DNA of 16,711 nt from Proteobacteria bacterium UBA6522 (GCA_002434915.1 DJLG01000024.1:1-16711), one strand, 5' to 3'; shown: positions 1 to 7,620, numbered from the stretch's first letter. Notes: a model not told the origin generated them from the sequence alone. Program-made: numbers and translations.

Positions 1-1605
1 GATACCGAAGCCACCTTTTTCACGAGGAACATTGTACTGTTCCACCAGCGCTGTCTCAGAAGGGTTATCACCAGGCTCCAGTCTAATTACGCTACCGTTC
101 CAGTCAGATCTGCTAGAACCCCAAATGGAGTCATCAGCAGGATTTGGCATTATTGCGTAATAGCTTGGCATAATACGCTTATCCATCTCTGGATTAACCG
201 CATCACCTGGTTCGACATAAGCATCACGCTTACCATTGCCGTTAGTATCTAGAATCGCTGGTGTCCAACCTTGAGAGGCTTCTGCATCTCCAGTCTCAAG
301 GAATTGTTTGCTATCTAACCAACCAATTACTTCGCCACCACCACTAGTCCATAAAGTATTGTTATCGTCATAACCGAACTGTAAATGATGGGTGCCATAA
401 CAGGTGTCTATGAATGTGTACTCTTCCGTTTCAGGGTCATATACAGACAGTTGACGGTTGGCACGAGCCGTTGGAAATGCCTCTGCCGAAGGATGACTAG
501 AACCTTCACGACAGAAATCACCATTCTGTGGGCCTCTAATTCGTGCGGTGTACCAGACACGACCATCTTGATCAAACATTGGGTTATGAGAATTGGCTTT
601 ACTGTTCCAGATGCGTTGATCACCCCAAAATACCGAAGGCTGAGTTGCAGCTACAGTAGCGTAGGACGGTGTATCGTCGTCACGTACTGGAGCGATAAAG
701 CTATCCGTTGTGTTATCAACTGGATTAAGAATCGGAAATCTATCAGTTGAAAGCTCTGGAGAACCGTATATCAAACCATTTGGATTGACAGTAGGATCAC
801 GCCGATCAGTTGAGATCAGGTCATGTAAATAGGCTGTAGGTTCAGACCAATCCCTAACTGTAGCGACTATATTACGTTCCTCGCCTTGCGGCCGTTCTGG
901 AATAAATGAGGGTAGTTCGCCATCTGCAATTCGTTGGGTCCAGTCAGCGAAGTATTTGAAAGGGATTCCCTGCAAATCACCTGCTAGATCAGACATCATT
1001 CTGGCACCAGCCTGGCCAGATTGAATTCTTCGAATCCAGGCAGCTTCGTGATTTTCGAATTCGCCAAATTCTGGTGATATTTCCCGTGTCGCTTTATTAC
1101 CCAACATATGGCAGCCAATACAGCCATTGTTATTCATGCGATTTCGATAAAAATCCATACCGCCTTCAAACCGAGAAACCTCTTCTTCGGTAGGCATGTG
1201 CATCATGGCATACCATGCAATAGCTGGGTAAATCTCAGCAGCAGCAGCAGCATTTGGAGCTATGATGGCGTCCAGGTCAACAGCATCTCCGGGGTTAGCA
1301 CTAACCTTATCCGAATCTACAAGTCCGTATCCGCGTACCCAGATATCATAATTAGCATCAGGCAGGTCAGGTACAACATACCTTCCCATATCATCAGTTA
1401 CGACAATTTTGGCATAAAAAGTATCGAACTCATCAGTTTCTGCTATTACCCAAACACCAGCTTCTGGGCCATTAGGACCAGTGACTATGCCACCGATATC
1501 GTCACCATCAATGGCAACTTGTGCTTGTGATCCAGTCGCCCAAGCTAATGCCATTAAAAGTACTGAGAATAGCCCCAGTTTATTGTTTCCGGTTTGTTTA
1601 TTCAT
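1..1605 (-). CDS. Exported c-type haem protein with carboxypeptidase-regulatory-like domain and probable beta-propeller (partial, cut by left edge)
   Basis: The frame is open from the ATG at 1605 to base 1 (535 residues seen; the C-terminus lies outside the window). AGGAGAGGG at 1607-1615 is a strong ribosome site. Residues 1-29 form a Sec signal peptide ending GSQAQ. Residues about 32-115 look like a carboxypeptidase-regulatory-like (transthyretin-type) beta-sandwich (GGIVTGPNGPEAGVWV, DDMGRYVVPDLP). An alanine-rich linker (APNAAAAAE) follows. CIGCH at 162-166 is a haem-c attachment site. From about residue 300 the chain has Trp- and Asp-rich, propeller-like repeats (VWYTARIRGP, TLWTSGGGEVIGW, SIWGSSRSDWNGSVIRL), as in virginiamycin-B-lyase-like or other quinoprotein-associated proteins. 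It is transcribed divergently from a PQQ dehydrogenase, so a periplasmic electron-accepting role is a reasonable inference. The exact family is not certain; the export signal and haem site are clear. Confidence 0.85.
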   Translation of the reverse strand, partial: MNKQTGNNKLGLFSVLLMALAWATGSQAQVAIDGDDIGGIVTGPNGPEAGVWVIAETDEFDTFYAKIVVTDDMGRYVVPDLPDANYDIWVRGYGLVDSDKVSANPGDAVDLDAIIAPNAAAAAEIYPAIAWYAMMHMPTEEEVSRFEGGMDFYRNRMNNNGCIGCHMLGNKATREISPEFGEFENHEAAWIRRIQSGQAGARMMSDLAGDLQGIPFKYFADWTQRIADGELPSFIPERPQGEERNIVATVRDWSEPTAYLHDLISTDRRDPTVNPNGLIYGSPELSTDRFPILNPVDNTTDSFIAPVRDDDTPSYATVAATQPSVFWGDQRIWNSKANSHNPMFDQDGRVWYTARIRGPQNGDFCREGSSHPSAEAFPTARANRQLSVYDPETEEYTFIDTCYGTHHLQFGYDDNNTLWTSGGGEVIGWLDSKQFLETGDAEASQGWTPAILDTNGNGKRDAYVEPGDAVNPEMDKRIMPSYYAIMPNPADDSIWGSSRSDWNGSVIRLEPGDNPSETALVEQYNVPREKGGFGI

Positions 1606-1617
1606 TCCCTCTCCTAA

Positions 1618-1636
1618 ACGTGATTAAGACTCACGT
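1618..1636 (-). promoter_or_regulatory. Small hairpin or operator just upstream of the haem-c gene
   Basis: ACGTGA (1618-1623) and TCACGT (1631-1636) are a perfect 6-bp inverted repeat around a 7-nt loop. It sits directly 5' of the ribosome site of the leftmost gene. It could be an operator half-site pair or a leader hairpin. Six base pairs can arise by chance, so this is weak. Confidence 0.25.
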
Positions 1637-1793
1637 CGTCCATCCACAGGTTCAAAAGGATATAGTACCCTTCTAATACTAAAAAAATAAGGGTTTAGAG
1701 TGCTAAAACCTAAAGACACGTTCAGACTGCTACGAATGTAAATATGTGCTTTTATCAAAGATAACTGAATATTTTAGAGATTATTAGGTTATT

Positions 1794-1799
1794 TATACT
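1794..1799 (+). promoter_or_regulatory. Candidate -10 element for the quinoprotein gene
   Basis: TATACT matches the sigma-70 -10 consensus at five of six positions and lies 73 bases before the start codon. The -35 position (around 1770-1777) is only AT-rich, so the call rests on one box. Confidence 0.25.
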
Positions 1800-1872
1800 G
1801 TTAAGCCAACTGGTTTTAGGTTTTGTGGATCTTAGAGCAGCATTCTGATTTTTTGAAAAAAAAGGGGGAGGT

Positions 1873-3636
1873 ATGAAACTAATACTTAGAAAGGCGCTAG
1901 TTTTACTCAATTTTATAGCATTATCAGTGTTTGCTCAGGTTGATATGTTTGAGCCAATTACCGAAAGTACGATGCGCAACCCGGATCCTTCTGATTGGAT
2001 TATGATAAACCGTACATATGATCAGCAAAGATTTAGCCCTTTAAATCAGATAGATAGAGAAAATGTTTCAAGTCTTTCCTTAGCTTGGTCAAGAGGATTG
2101 CCTCAAGGCACTCAGGAAACCGTTCCTGTCGTATATAACGGTATTATGTACCTAGCACAGCCAGGGGCGAGCATTCTGGCAATCGATGCCACCACAGGTG
2201 ATGAGATATGGAATTACAGACGAAATATTTCTTCTGAGGTTGCGGAATTTGTTGGCCGTGCTGAGACTGCACGTACCAAGAACATTGGTATTTATGATGA
2301 CATGGTGTTTTATCCGGCCCCTGACGGGTATTTGGTAGCACTGGATGTTAGAGATGGCCGTGTTCGTTGGGAAACTGAGGTTTTCTCCCCTGAGACTAAT
2401 ACACAGCATACTGGCGGAGTTCTGGTAGCTGATGGGAAAGTCCTAACAAATCGAAGTTGTAAGCAGCGGATTGGGTGTTTTATATCAGCACATGATGCCC
2501 AAACTGGCGAAGAAATATGGAAATTTTATAATACTGCAGAACCTGGAACTCGTGATGGGGATAGTTGGGGCGAGCTTCCAGTCGAACAAAGGGTTGCAAG
2601 TTCATGGGGGTTGCCCGGGTCTTATGACCCTGAGCAAAGGCTTACTTATTGGGGTATTGCAAATCCAGACCCCTATACGCGGCTTACTCGACACGGTAGT
2701 GCTGATGCAATTTCAGCTACTGCACCAGCAGATCTTTACAGTAACTCAACAGTAGCACTGGATATCGATACTGGTGAGCTAGCTTGGTATTACCAACACT
2801 TACCGGGTGATGATTGGGATTTAGATCATCCGCATGAACGAACAATTCTTACTACCAGTTTTGAACCAGACCCAGAGGCTGTTAAATGGATTAATCCTGG
2901 CATTCAGCGCGGTGAGCAGCGTGAAGTAGTTGCAAGCGTTGGCGAAGCTGGAGGAATTTTTGTTTTGGATAGAATTACGGGTGAGTTCCTTTGGGCAACA
3001 CCGTTTCCCTACGATGTCCCAGGGTTCAACATTTCTGATATTAACGTTGAGACAGGACGTACCACAATTAACTATGACAGAGTCTTCAAGCAGGATGGGG
3101 ATAGGAGTTTAATTTGTTTTCATAACACGAGAAGCTTTTGGTCTACAGCGTATGATCCCAACAGAAACTCTTTATATATCCCTTTTCATGATGCTTGTTT
3201 AGATATGGCGGCAAACGCTTCAATGCCAGCGGGTTTTGGACCACGAAATGCCGTTCTTCGTCCTGGTATTGAACCATCTGAATATGCTGGTATTGCAAAA
3301 ATAAATCTGTCTACAGGACATATGCATCGTATCCATTCGCAGGCTATTCCGGGTAATGGCTCAGCTCTTGTGACAGCTGGAGATTTGCTGTTCTGGGGTG
3401 ATTTAGAAAGACGTTTTAATGCTTTTGATTCCGATACAGGTGAAATACTTTGGCGTACTGTAGTTGGTGGAATTGTTCAAACTAGCACCATTACCTATGC
3501 AGTAGATGGCCGACAATATATTGCAGTCATGACTGGTAACGGCCAGTCTGGAACAGCAAGACCAACTGCTCTTGGCCGAGTACGAACTGTCCATGGACAT
3601 AACGAGATCTATGTTTTTGCTCTCCCAGAGGGGTGA
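1873..3636 (+). CDS. PQQ-dependent alcohol-dehydrogenase-like quinoprotein, periplasmic (587 aa)
   Basis: This is an eight-bladed-propeller type I quinoprotein that should oxidise an alcohol or aldehyde with PQQ in the periplasm. A Sec signal peptide covers residues 1-22 (cut near FAQ), which supports the ATG at 1873. The GGAGG ends only one base before that ATG, an unusually tight spacing. Recognisable family blocks are RFSPLNQI (53-60), CFISAHDAQTGEEIWKFY (202-219), YDPEQRLTYWGIANPDPY (251-268, with the likely metal-binding Asn264) and LPGDDWDLD (310-318). Asp316 matches the catalytic Asp, and Asp318 gives the D-x-D pattern linked to lanthanide use in XoxF-like enzymes. The vicinal Cys-Cys pair of methanol dehydrogenases is absent, and no Glu metal ligand is evident around 194-202 (CKQRIGC). 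There is no fused cytochrome c domain, so a separate acceptor is needed; the divergent haem-c gene is a candidate. The substrate is unknown. Confidence 0.9.
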   Translation: MKLILRKALVLLNFIALSVFAQVDMFEPITESTMRNPDPSDWIMINRTYDQQRFSPLNQIDRENVSSLSLAWSRGLPQGTQETVPVVYNGIMYLAQPGASILAIDATTGDEIWNYRRNISSEVAEFVGRAETARTKNIGIYDDMVFYPAPDGYLVALDVRDGRVRWETEVFSPETNTQHTGGVLVADGKVLTNRSCKQRIGCFISAHDAQTGEEIWKFYNTAEPGTRDGDSWGELPVEQRVASSWGLPGSYDPEQRLTYWGIANPDPYTRLTRHGSADAISATAPADLYSNSTVALDIDTGELAWYYQHLPGDDWDLDHPHERTILTTSFEPDPEAVKWINPGIQRGEQREVVASVGEAGGIFVLDRITGEFLWATPFPYDVPGFNISDINVETGRTTINYDRVFKQDGDRSLICFHNTRSFWSTAYDPNRNSLYIPFHDACLDMAANASMPAGFGPRNAVLRPGIEPSEYAGIAKINLSTGHMHRIHSQAIPGNGSALVTAGDLLFWGDLERRFNAFDSDTGEILWRTVVGGIVQTSTITYAVDGRQYIAVMTGNGQSGTARPTALGRVRTVHGHNEIYVFALPEG

Positions 3637-3652
3637 GTGCTAGCCCACCCCT
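3629..3652 (+). terminator. Hairpin at the end of the quinoprotein gene
   Basis: AGGGGTG (3629-3635) pairs with CACCCCT (3646-3652) across a 10-nt loop. The left arm overlaps the stop codon. Only a short T-run (TTTG, counting the last T of the arm) follows, so it is a weak intrinsic terminator for the plus strand. It lies in the 37-bp gap between two convergent genes and could slow transcription from both sides. Confidence 0.4.
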
Positions 3653-3673
3653 TTGTAGAGTTAATTAATAGTA

Positions 3674-5254
3674 TCAGGCAGTATTTGAGATAAGCGGCCT
3701 AAGCTCTTGAATATTATCAATATCTTCAATGTTATTGATACGATCAATCAAGGTTTCAGTTCTGTCATCCCCAAGAATAGGTGCTACCAAAGTCCGTACT
3801 TTTTCATTGACGGCCTCTGTATCTAAGGGGTTTTCTGGAGTTCCAGGAGCATGGCTTACAAATAGATCGGCTTGTTGTCCATCAGTTAAGGTGATCTGAA
3901 CAAATCCACTACGAGGGGCCTCGACTACTGCGAGCTCTGGATCCGCAATATATTCAATGCGTTCTTTGACAGCAAGTACCTCAGGGTCAGACATACGTTC
4001 GAAGGAGTGACTATTCTCAAAATCTATATAGCCATCAACCACTGCTACAGCCATAAGATGCTGGGCATTTATATCTGGCATGCTGCGGTTGTCTACGATT
4101 CTAGCGCCATCCTCTGGTAATCGAATCAGTAAGTGTTCTAAGTTGTCAGCAGTTATTCCATACTGTTCACGTAAGGTAAAAAATGCAGCTAATGGTGACT
4201 GGGTAGGATATCCAGTAGGAAAAGTTTTAATAGCTGTTTCTTCAATATAAAATCGGCTACCTAGGTCAGCAACCATTTCTTCAGGACTTGGCTCTACAGA
4301 TTGGGCATCAATTATATTACGCTGACCTTCCAATGCATCCAGTACGCCTGTAAACCCTGACTGAATCATAGTCGCAGCAGCAACACCGTTGCGCGCACCC
4401 ATACCACTAAAGTCAAATGCTTTTTCGATATGTTCCACATCTCTTACCCAACTCCAGACACCTGAAACCTGCTGAACGGCATATGAAATTGCATAACGCA
4501 TTTCAGTTTCATTGAACCGAGCAAGAGAGGCCGCAGTTGCAGTTGCACCAAATGTCGAGCTATATCCTTCTGCTGCTCGGCCTCTTGCGCGTATAAGAGC
4601 CGGTTGAAGTGCAACCAAAAAACGACAACACAAGTCATAACCCAAGACAACAGCACGTAGAAATTCAGTACCTGAGCTACCTTCTTTTTGTCCCATTGCA
4701 AGAGCTGCTGGTATAACTACGCAGCCGGGATGAGCTTTAGTGAAAGGATGGAAATCATCTGTTTCATCCGCATGGCCAAACATTCCATTTGCGAAGGCCG
4801 CATTTGTAGCTGATGTCATAATATCCGTCGTTGCAACGTAAGCTTCTTCTGTTCCACCCTGCCCACGAATATAGTCAATTGCTACCTCGCCAGGAAGAAG
4901 TTGAGCTCCTGAGACAACTGCTCCAATAGAATCTAATATCCGATGTTTTGCCGCTAGGACTACATTAGGTGGAAGAGGTGTATCACGAACGTCCACCATA
5001 TAACGAGCAAGACGACCTGTCAGATCTGGGCCTCGGGGCGCAGGCTCTGCACTAATTCCAGCGGTAGTTGGCGTAGTCGGTGCCGGTCCTTGTGCAACGG
5101 AACCTGAATCGCACGCAGCTAATGTTGCAAGTGCTATTGAACCACTTGCTCCCTGTAAAACTCTGCGTCTTGAAAGCTTTACTGCTTCATTCTTTTTAGA
5201 GGTGGGTACTGTTTCTTCAACTGCTTTATCAATTTGGGGTTTATCGTCACTCAC
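3674..5254 (-). CDS. MmgE/PrpD family protein with Tat lipoprotein signal (526 aa)
   Basis: The fold family is that of 2-methylcitrate dehydratase and cis-aconitate decarboxylase, normally cytosolic. Here a 27-residue hydrophilic leader precedes a twin-arginine motif (SRRRVLQ, 28-34), a hydrophobic stretch and a lipobox LAAC with Cys48, followed by Asp49. This predicts Tat export and lipidation. The family core begins near 76. HADETDDFHPFTKAHPG (161-177) keeps the DD and HPG active-site segment, and Lys278 (HIEKAF) matches the family Lys. The histidine usually found in GFHPT is absent (EGYSSTFGA, 229-237). The later TH is TQ (Gln352 in IKTFPTGYPTQ). Its catalytic chemistry may therefore differ. 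It starts with GTG at 5254, with AGAGG seven bases upstream. It lies 61 bases downstream of the FNR gene on the same strand. Family confidence is high; the reaction is unknown. Confidence 0.88.
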   Translation of the reverse strand: MSDDKPQIDKAVEETVPTSKKNEAVKLSRRRVLQGASGSIALATLAACDSGSVAQGPAPTTPTTAGISAEPAPRGPDLTGRLARYMVDVRDTPLPPNVVLAAKHRILDSIGAVVSGAQLLPGEVAIDYIRGQGGTEEAYVATTDIMTSATNAAFANGMFGHADETDDFHPFTKAHPGCVVIPAALAMGQKEGSSGTEFLRAVVLGYDLCCRFLVALQPALIRARGRAAEGYSSTFGATATAASLARFNETEMRYAISYAVQQVSGVWSWVRDVEHIEKAFDFSGMGARNGVAAATMIQSGFTGVLDALEGQRNIIDAQSVEPSPEEMVADLGSRFYIEETAIKTFPTGYPTQSPLAAFFTLREQYGITADNLEHLLIRLPEDGARIVDNRSMPDINAQHLMAVAVVDGYIDFENSHSFERMSDPEVLAVKERIEYIADPELAVVEAPRSGFVQITLTDGQQADLFVSHAPGTPENPLDTEAVNEKVRTLVAPILGDDRTETLIDRINNIEDIDNIQELRPLISNTA

Positions 5255-5315
5255 TGGATATCCTCTCGTATTGTTTTGTTTATTTTTTGCAACAGCTATT
5301 AATATACTCTTACTG

Positions 5316-6317
5316 CTAATATACCTCTACCATGCATCGATCGGTAATTTTCACACCTTGTCGAATTTGGCTAATTTCCCAGTCTGTTGGATTAATGCTT
5401 GCTAATTTTTCTCTTATAGAAAAGTAACCATCGCTAACTTCTTGTTTTGCCATTACTTTAAATAATCCGCTTTGCATTCCAGCCAGGCCGCAGATGTAAA
5501 GTAATGTTCGGGGATTGTTTAGAAGGGGTTTAAATATATCCAACTTCTTTTCAATATATTGATGTACATATTGACCCTGTGTCCCATCAGAATGGTTTTC
5601 ACGGCTAATTGCTGTGTGGTAATGGAAATTTTTATATTTTTTTTCTAATCGTCTAAATAGATCGTCATAAATCAAGTCTGTTTGATAGGGGGCTCCCATC
5701 AGCAGATGAATTTGACCTGTTGTACCAACTTTTTCTAATAACTCAATCGCCATTCCTCTGAAAGGGGCTATGCCAGTTCCAGTTGCAACGAAGAGGTAGT
5801 CATGGTTTTGCGGTGTTAAAGGAAGAAGGAAACGTTTGCCATTAGGTCCTGAAAGTTTAACCTCATCTCCTGGCTTAAGATCACAAAGGTAGTTGCTACA
5901 TACCCCAAGGAATAATCTATGGTCATTTAAATCATCATTATCTTTTTGTGATGATTTTTCTTCTGTAATTTCACGCTTTGTAGTAGTAGAAATTACTTTT
6001 CCAGCCCCATCCTCTCCATCGTTTGAGCATGACAGTGAGTAGAGCCTGACTTTATGAGGTTTTCCCTTTTCATTGAGGCCTGGGGCAAGCACACCAAAAG
6101 CTTGTCCAACTAGGCAATTACCCTCAAGTGCGGTACCACTGACATCAATTGTTGTGTGTTTGACAAAACTTGCAGATTTGCCTTTTAAACAAGACTCATT
6201 TGAAACCACACGACCAGTAACTGGCGCAGTTACGGAGACCAGGCCTAATTTAGCTTTTGGAAGTTGAAGCGTCTTGTGTTCATGGGTTTTAGCCATAGGC
6301 CTGATTTTAGCAGCCAT
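5316..6317 (-). CDS. Plant-type ferredoxin-NADP(+) reductase (333 aa)
   Basis: This is an FAD enzyme that moves electrons between NADP(H) and a ferredoxin or flavodoxin. The plastid/cyanobacterial hallmarks are all present: RLYS (91-94, FAD), GVCSNYLCDLKPG (138-150), GTGIAPFR (180-187, NADP pyrophosphate), CGLAGM (276-281) and a C-terminal VEVY with Tyr333, the residue that stacks on the flavin in plastid-type FNRs. The N-terminal 60 residues carry no [2Fe-2S] or 4Fe-4S motif, so this is not a BoxA-type fusion. The ATG at 6317 lies three bases after the upstream stop codon and has no clear ribosome site, which suggests translational coupling. ATG at 6296 (residue 8), with AGG upstream, is an alternative start. 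Most proteobacterial FNRs are the shorter Fpr type, so this form is noteworthy. No ferredoxin gene is seen in the window. Confidence 0.85.
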   Translation of the reverse strand: MAAKIRPMAKTHEHKTLQLPKAKLGLVSVTAPVTGRVVSNESCLKGKSASFVKHTTIDVSGTALEGNCLVGQAFGVLAPGLNEKGKPHKVRLYSLSCSNDGEDGAGKVISTTTKREITEEKSSQKDNDDLNDHRLFLGVCSNYLCDLKPGDEVKLSGPNGKRFLLPLTPQNHDYLFVATGTGIAPFRGMAIELLEKVGTTGQIHLLMGAPYQTDLIYDDLFRRLEKKYKNFHYHTAISRENHSDGTQGQYVHQYIEKKLDIFKPLLNNPRTLLYICGLAGMQSGLFKVMAKQEVSDGYFSIREKLASINPTDWEISQIRQGVKITDRCMVEVY

Positions 6318-6320
6318 AGC

Positions 6321-6836
6321 TTAGTCGGAGAAGTTTGCAATGAAACTACGGATACGTGATGCATTTTTGCCAAGGTCACTGCGTCCAACCCGTGATTGTG
6401 AGCGAATATCAATTCGACTGCCTGTATCTGTACTTGTGACTCGGATAACTATATCGTCTTTAAATCGGAAAAATGGTGTTACGTCAATTGCCTCTATAAT
6501 CTGCTTGTTCTGGTCGGCCGCGAAAATTTCCCATCCCATGTTACCGACAATTTTTAACGTCTTTGCAAAGGCTTCTTCTAGGCTGAGATTTAAATAGATT
6601 GGCTGAATATCAGGATAGAGTTCAGCCTGACGGGCAGCTACCAGTGGACCACCATATTCAGTAGAGTTGTTTCTCTTGTGCCGAAGAGCAATGACAGCGC
6701 TAAACGCTGGAGGATTGATTGTATCTGTTGTTATATCATTTATTGGGGTGCGCACAAGAAGTACTCCTTGGGATATCAATATAACACTCAACAAAGCAAG
6801 CAGAAGAAGCAGGGTACTAACAGTTCGTTTCTGCAT
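6321..6836 (-). CDS. DUF1499 family membrane-anchored protein (171 aa)
   Basis: An N-terminal hydrophobic segment (about 7-28) is either a single membrane anchor or an uncleaved signal. The rest shows the DUF1499 pattern: YLNLSLEEAFAKTLKIVGNMGWEI, then IEAIDVTPFFRFKDDIVIRV (114-133) and SRIDIRSQSRVGRSDLGKNASRIR (142-165). The function of this family is unknown. It is the first gene of a minus-strand set: the FNR start follows after three bases. GAGG lies about 15 bases upstream of the ATG, and between them is a tiny ATG-AAT-AAT-TAA reading frame, so initiation may be inefficient or controlled. Confidence 0.85.
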   Translation of the reverse strand: MQKRTVSTLLLLLALLSVILISQGVLLVRTPINDITTDTINPPAFSAVIALRHKRNNSTEYGGPLVAARQAELYPDIQPIYLNLSLEEAFAKTLKIVGNMGWEIFAADQNKQIIEAIDVTPFFRFKDDIVIRVTSTDTGSRIDIRSQSRVGRSDLGKNASRIRSFIANFSD

Positions 6837-7009
6837 GATTAATTATTCATGCCTCATTTCAAAATAAATTGTACATGTAAGTATGATGGTAAATCTTTTG
6901 AATGTTATACAAGCTGATAGTGCAAATGGATTAAGAGCAATAGAGAGCGTGGTGTAATCTAGCACAAGACCACGTATGCTCCCTGATCGGTTAAGTTATT
7001 GAGGTAAAT
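6837..7009. promoter_or_regulatory. Divergent intergenic region before fabA
   Basis: This 173-base region lies between divergent genes and should hold the promoters of both the DUF1499 set and fabA. The only symmetrical element noticed is TACATGTA (6872-6879), an 8-bp palindrome that might be part of a fatty-acid regulator site; it does not match the longer FabR operator. GAGG at 7001-7004 is the fabA ribosome site. Confidence 0.35.
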
Positions 7010-7561
7010 ATGACTATTGAGACTAAGGGAAATACACGCGATCGTTGGCCGCAAAAAGAAAGCTATACGCGTGAGGAGCTATTGTTATCTGGGACTGAGG
7101 GGATCTTCGGTAGCGATAATGCAAAACTACCTACTCCAAATATGCTTATGTTTGATCGAATCATGAAAATTAATGATTCAGGAGGAAGTTTTGGAAAGGG
7201 AGAGATGATCGCTGAGCTTGATATTGTTCCAGACCTTTGGTTTTTTGATTGTCATTTTAGGGGTGATCCCGTTATGCCGGGTTGTTTAGGACTTGATGCA
7301 ATGTGGCAGCTAGTTGGTTTTTGGCTTGCTTGGTCAGGAGCAAATGGTCGTGGTAGAGCTTTGGGTGTGGGAGACGTTAAATTTCAAGGACAGGTTCTTC
7401 CAGAGAGCAAACAAGTTCGTTATCACGTTGAGATGAAGCGAGTTATTAATCGAAAGCTTGTTATGGGTCTTGGCGATGCAACTATGGAAGTTGATGGTCG
7501 AACTATTTATCAGGCAACAAACCTTCGTGTTGGTCTCTTTACCTCAACTGAAGGCTTTTAA
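7010..7561 (+). CDS. fabA: 3-hydroxydecanoyl-ACP dehydratase/isomerase FabA (183 aa)
   Basis: FabA dehydrates 3-hydroxyacyl-ACP and isomerises trans-2- to cis-3-decenoyl-ACP, the branch point to unsaturated fatty acids in the cytosol. The protein follows E. coli FabA nearly block by block: LPTPNMLMFDRIMKI, ELDIVPDLWFFDCHFRGDPVMPGCLGLDAMWQLVGF, GRALGVGDVKFQGQVLP, VINRKLVMGL and a C-terminal VGLF. The catalytic pair is His82 (DCHFRGDP) and Asp96 (GLDAMWQ). It is about eleven residues longer than the E. coli protein, all at the N-terminus. GAGG five bases before the ATG supports the start. fabB, often adjacent in gammaproteobacteria, does not follow here: the next gene is convergent. Confidence 0.97.
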   Translation: MTIETKGNTRDRWPQKESYTREELLLSGTEGIFGSDNAKLPTPNMLMFDRIMKINDSGGSFGKGEMIAELDIVPDLWFFDCHFRGDPVMPGCLGLDAMWQLVGFWLAWSGANGRGRALGVGDVKFQGQVLPESKQVRYHVEMKRVINRKLVMGLGDATMEVDGRTIYQATNLRVGLFTSTEGF

Positions 7562-7620
7562 GACTGACGAAAAATCAAGTTTCCAATGATCGAGACATGA
7601 TCGGTAGATAGCTAAAAAAG

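Larger units (their letters stand above)
1606..1872. promoter_or_regulatory. Divergent intergenic promoter region
   Basis: This gene-free, AT-rich stretch of 267 bases separates two divergently transcribed exported redox proteins, so it should hold both promoters. The best -10 candidate for the plus-strand quinoprotein is TATACT at 1794-1799; its -35 is poor. AAACCTAAA-type sequence at 1705-1714 recurs in inverted orientation as TTTAGGTTTT at 1815-1824 and could bind a shared regulator. No small ORF with a convincing ribosome site is seen. Confidence 0.45.

Noticed and set aside
1236..1250. (CAG)5 microsatellite
   Set aside because: It is in frame and encodes a short alanine linker between two domains, so no separate function is needed.
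385..1530. Plus-strand open frames (385-750 and 1108-1530) opposite the leftmost gene
   Set aside because: They lie antisense to a continuous, export-signalled haem-c coding frame, have no ribosome sites and read like low-quality shadow translation.
4444..4701. Minus-strand 85-aa frame inside the Tat PrpD gene
   Set aside because: It is an out-of-frame shadow of a well-supported coding region.
5316..6317. Benzoyl-CoA epoxidase reductase (BoxA) identity for the FNR
   Set aside because: BoxA carries an N-terminal two-cluster ferredoxin domain; no such Cys motifs are present here and no box genes are nearby.
7586..7603. Direct repeat ATGATCG (7586-7592 and 7597-7603) between fabA and the OFA gene
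   Set aside because: I tried it as a terminator hairpin, but only GATC arms pair and no good T-run follows, so it is probably chance.
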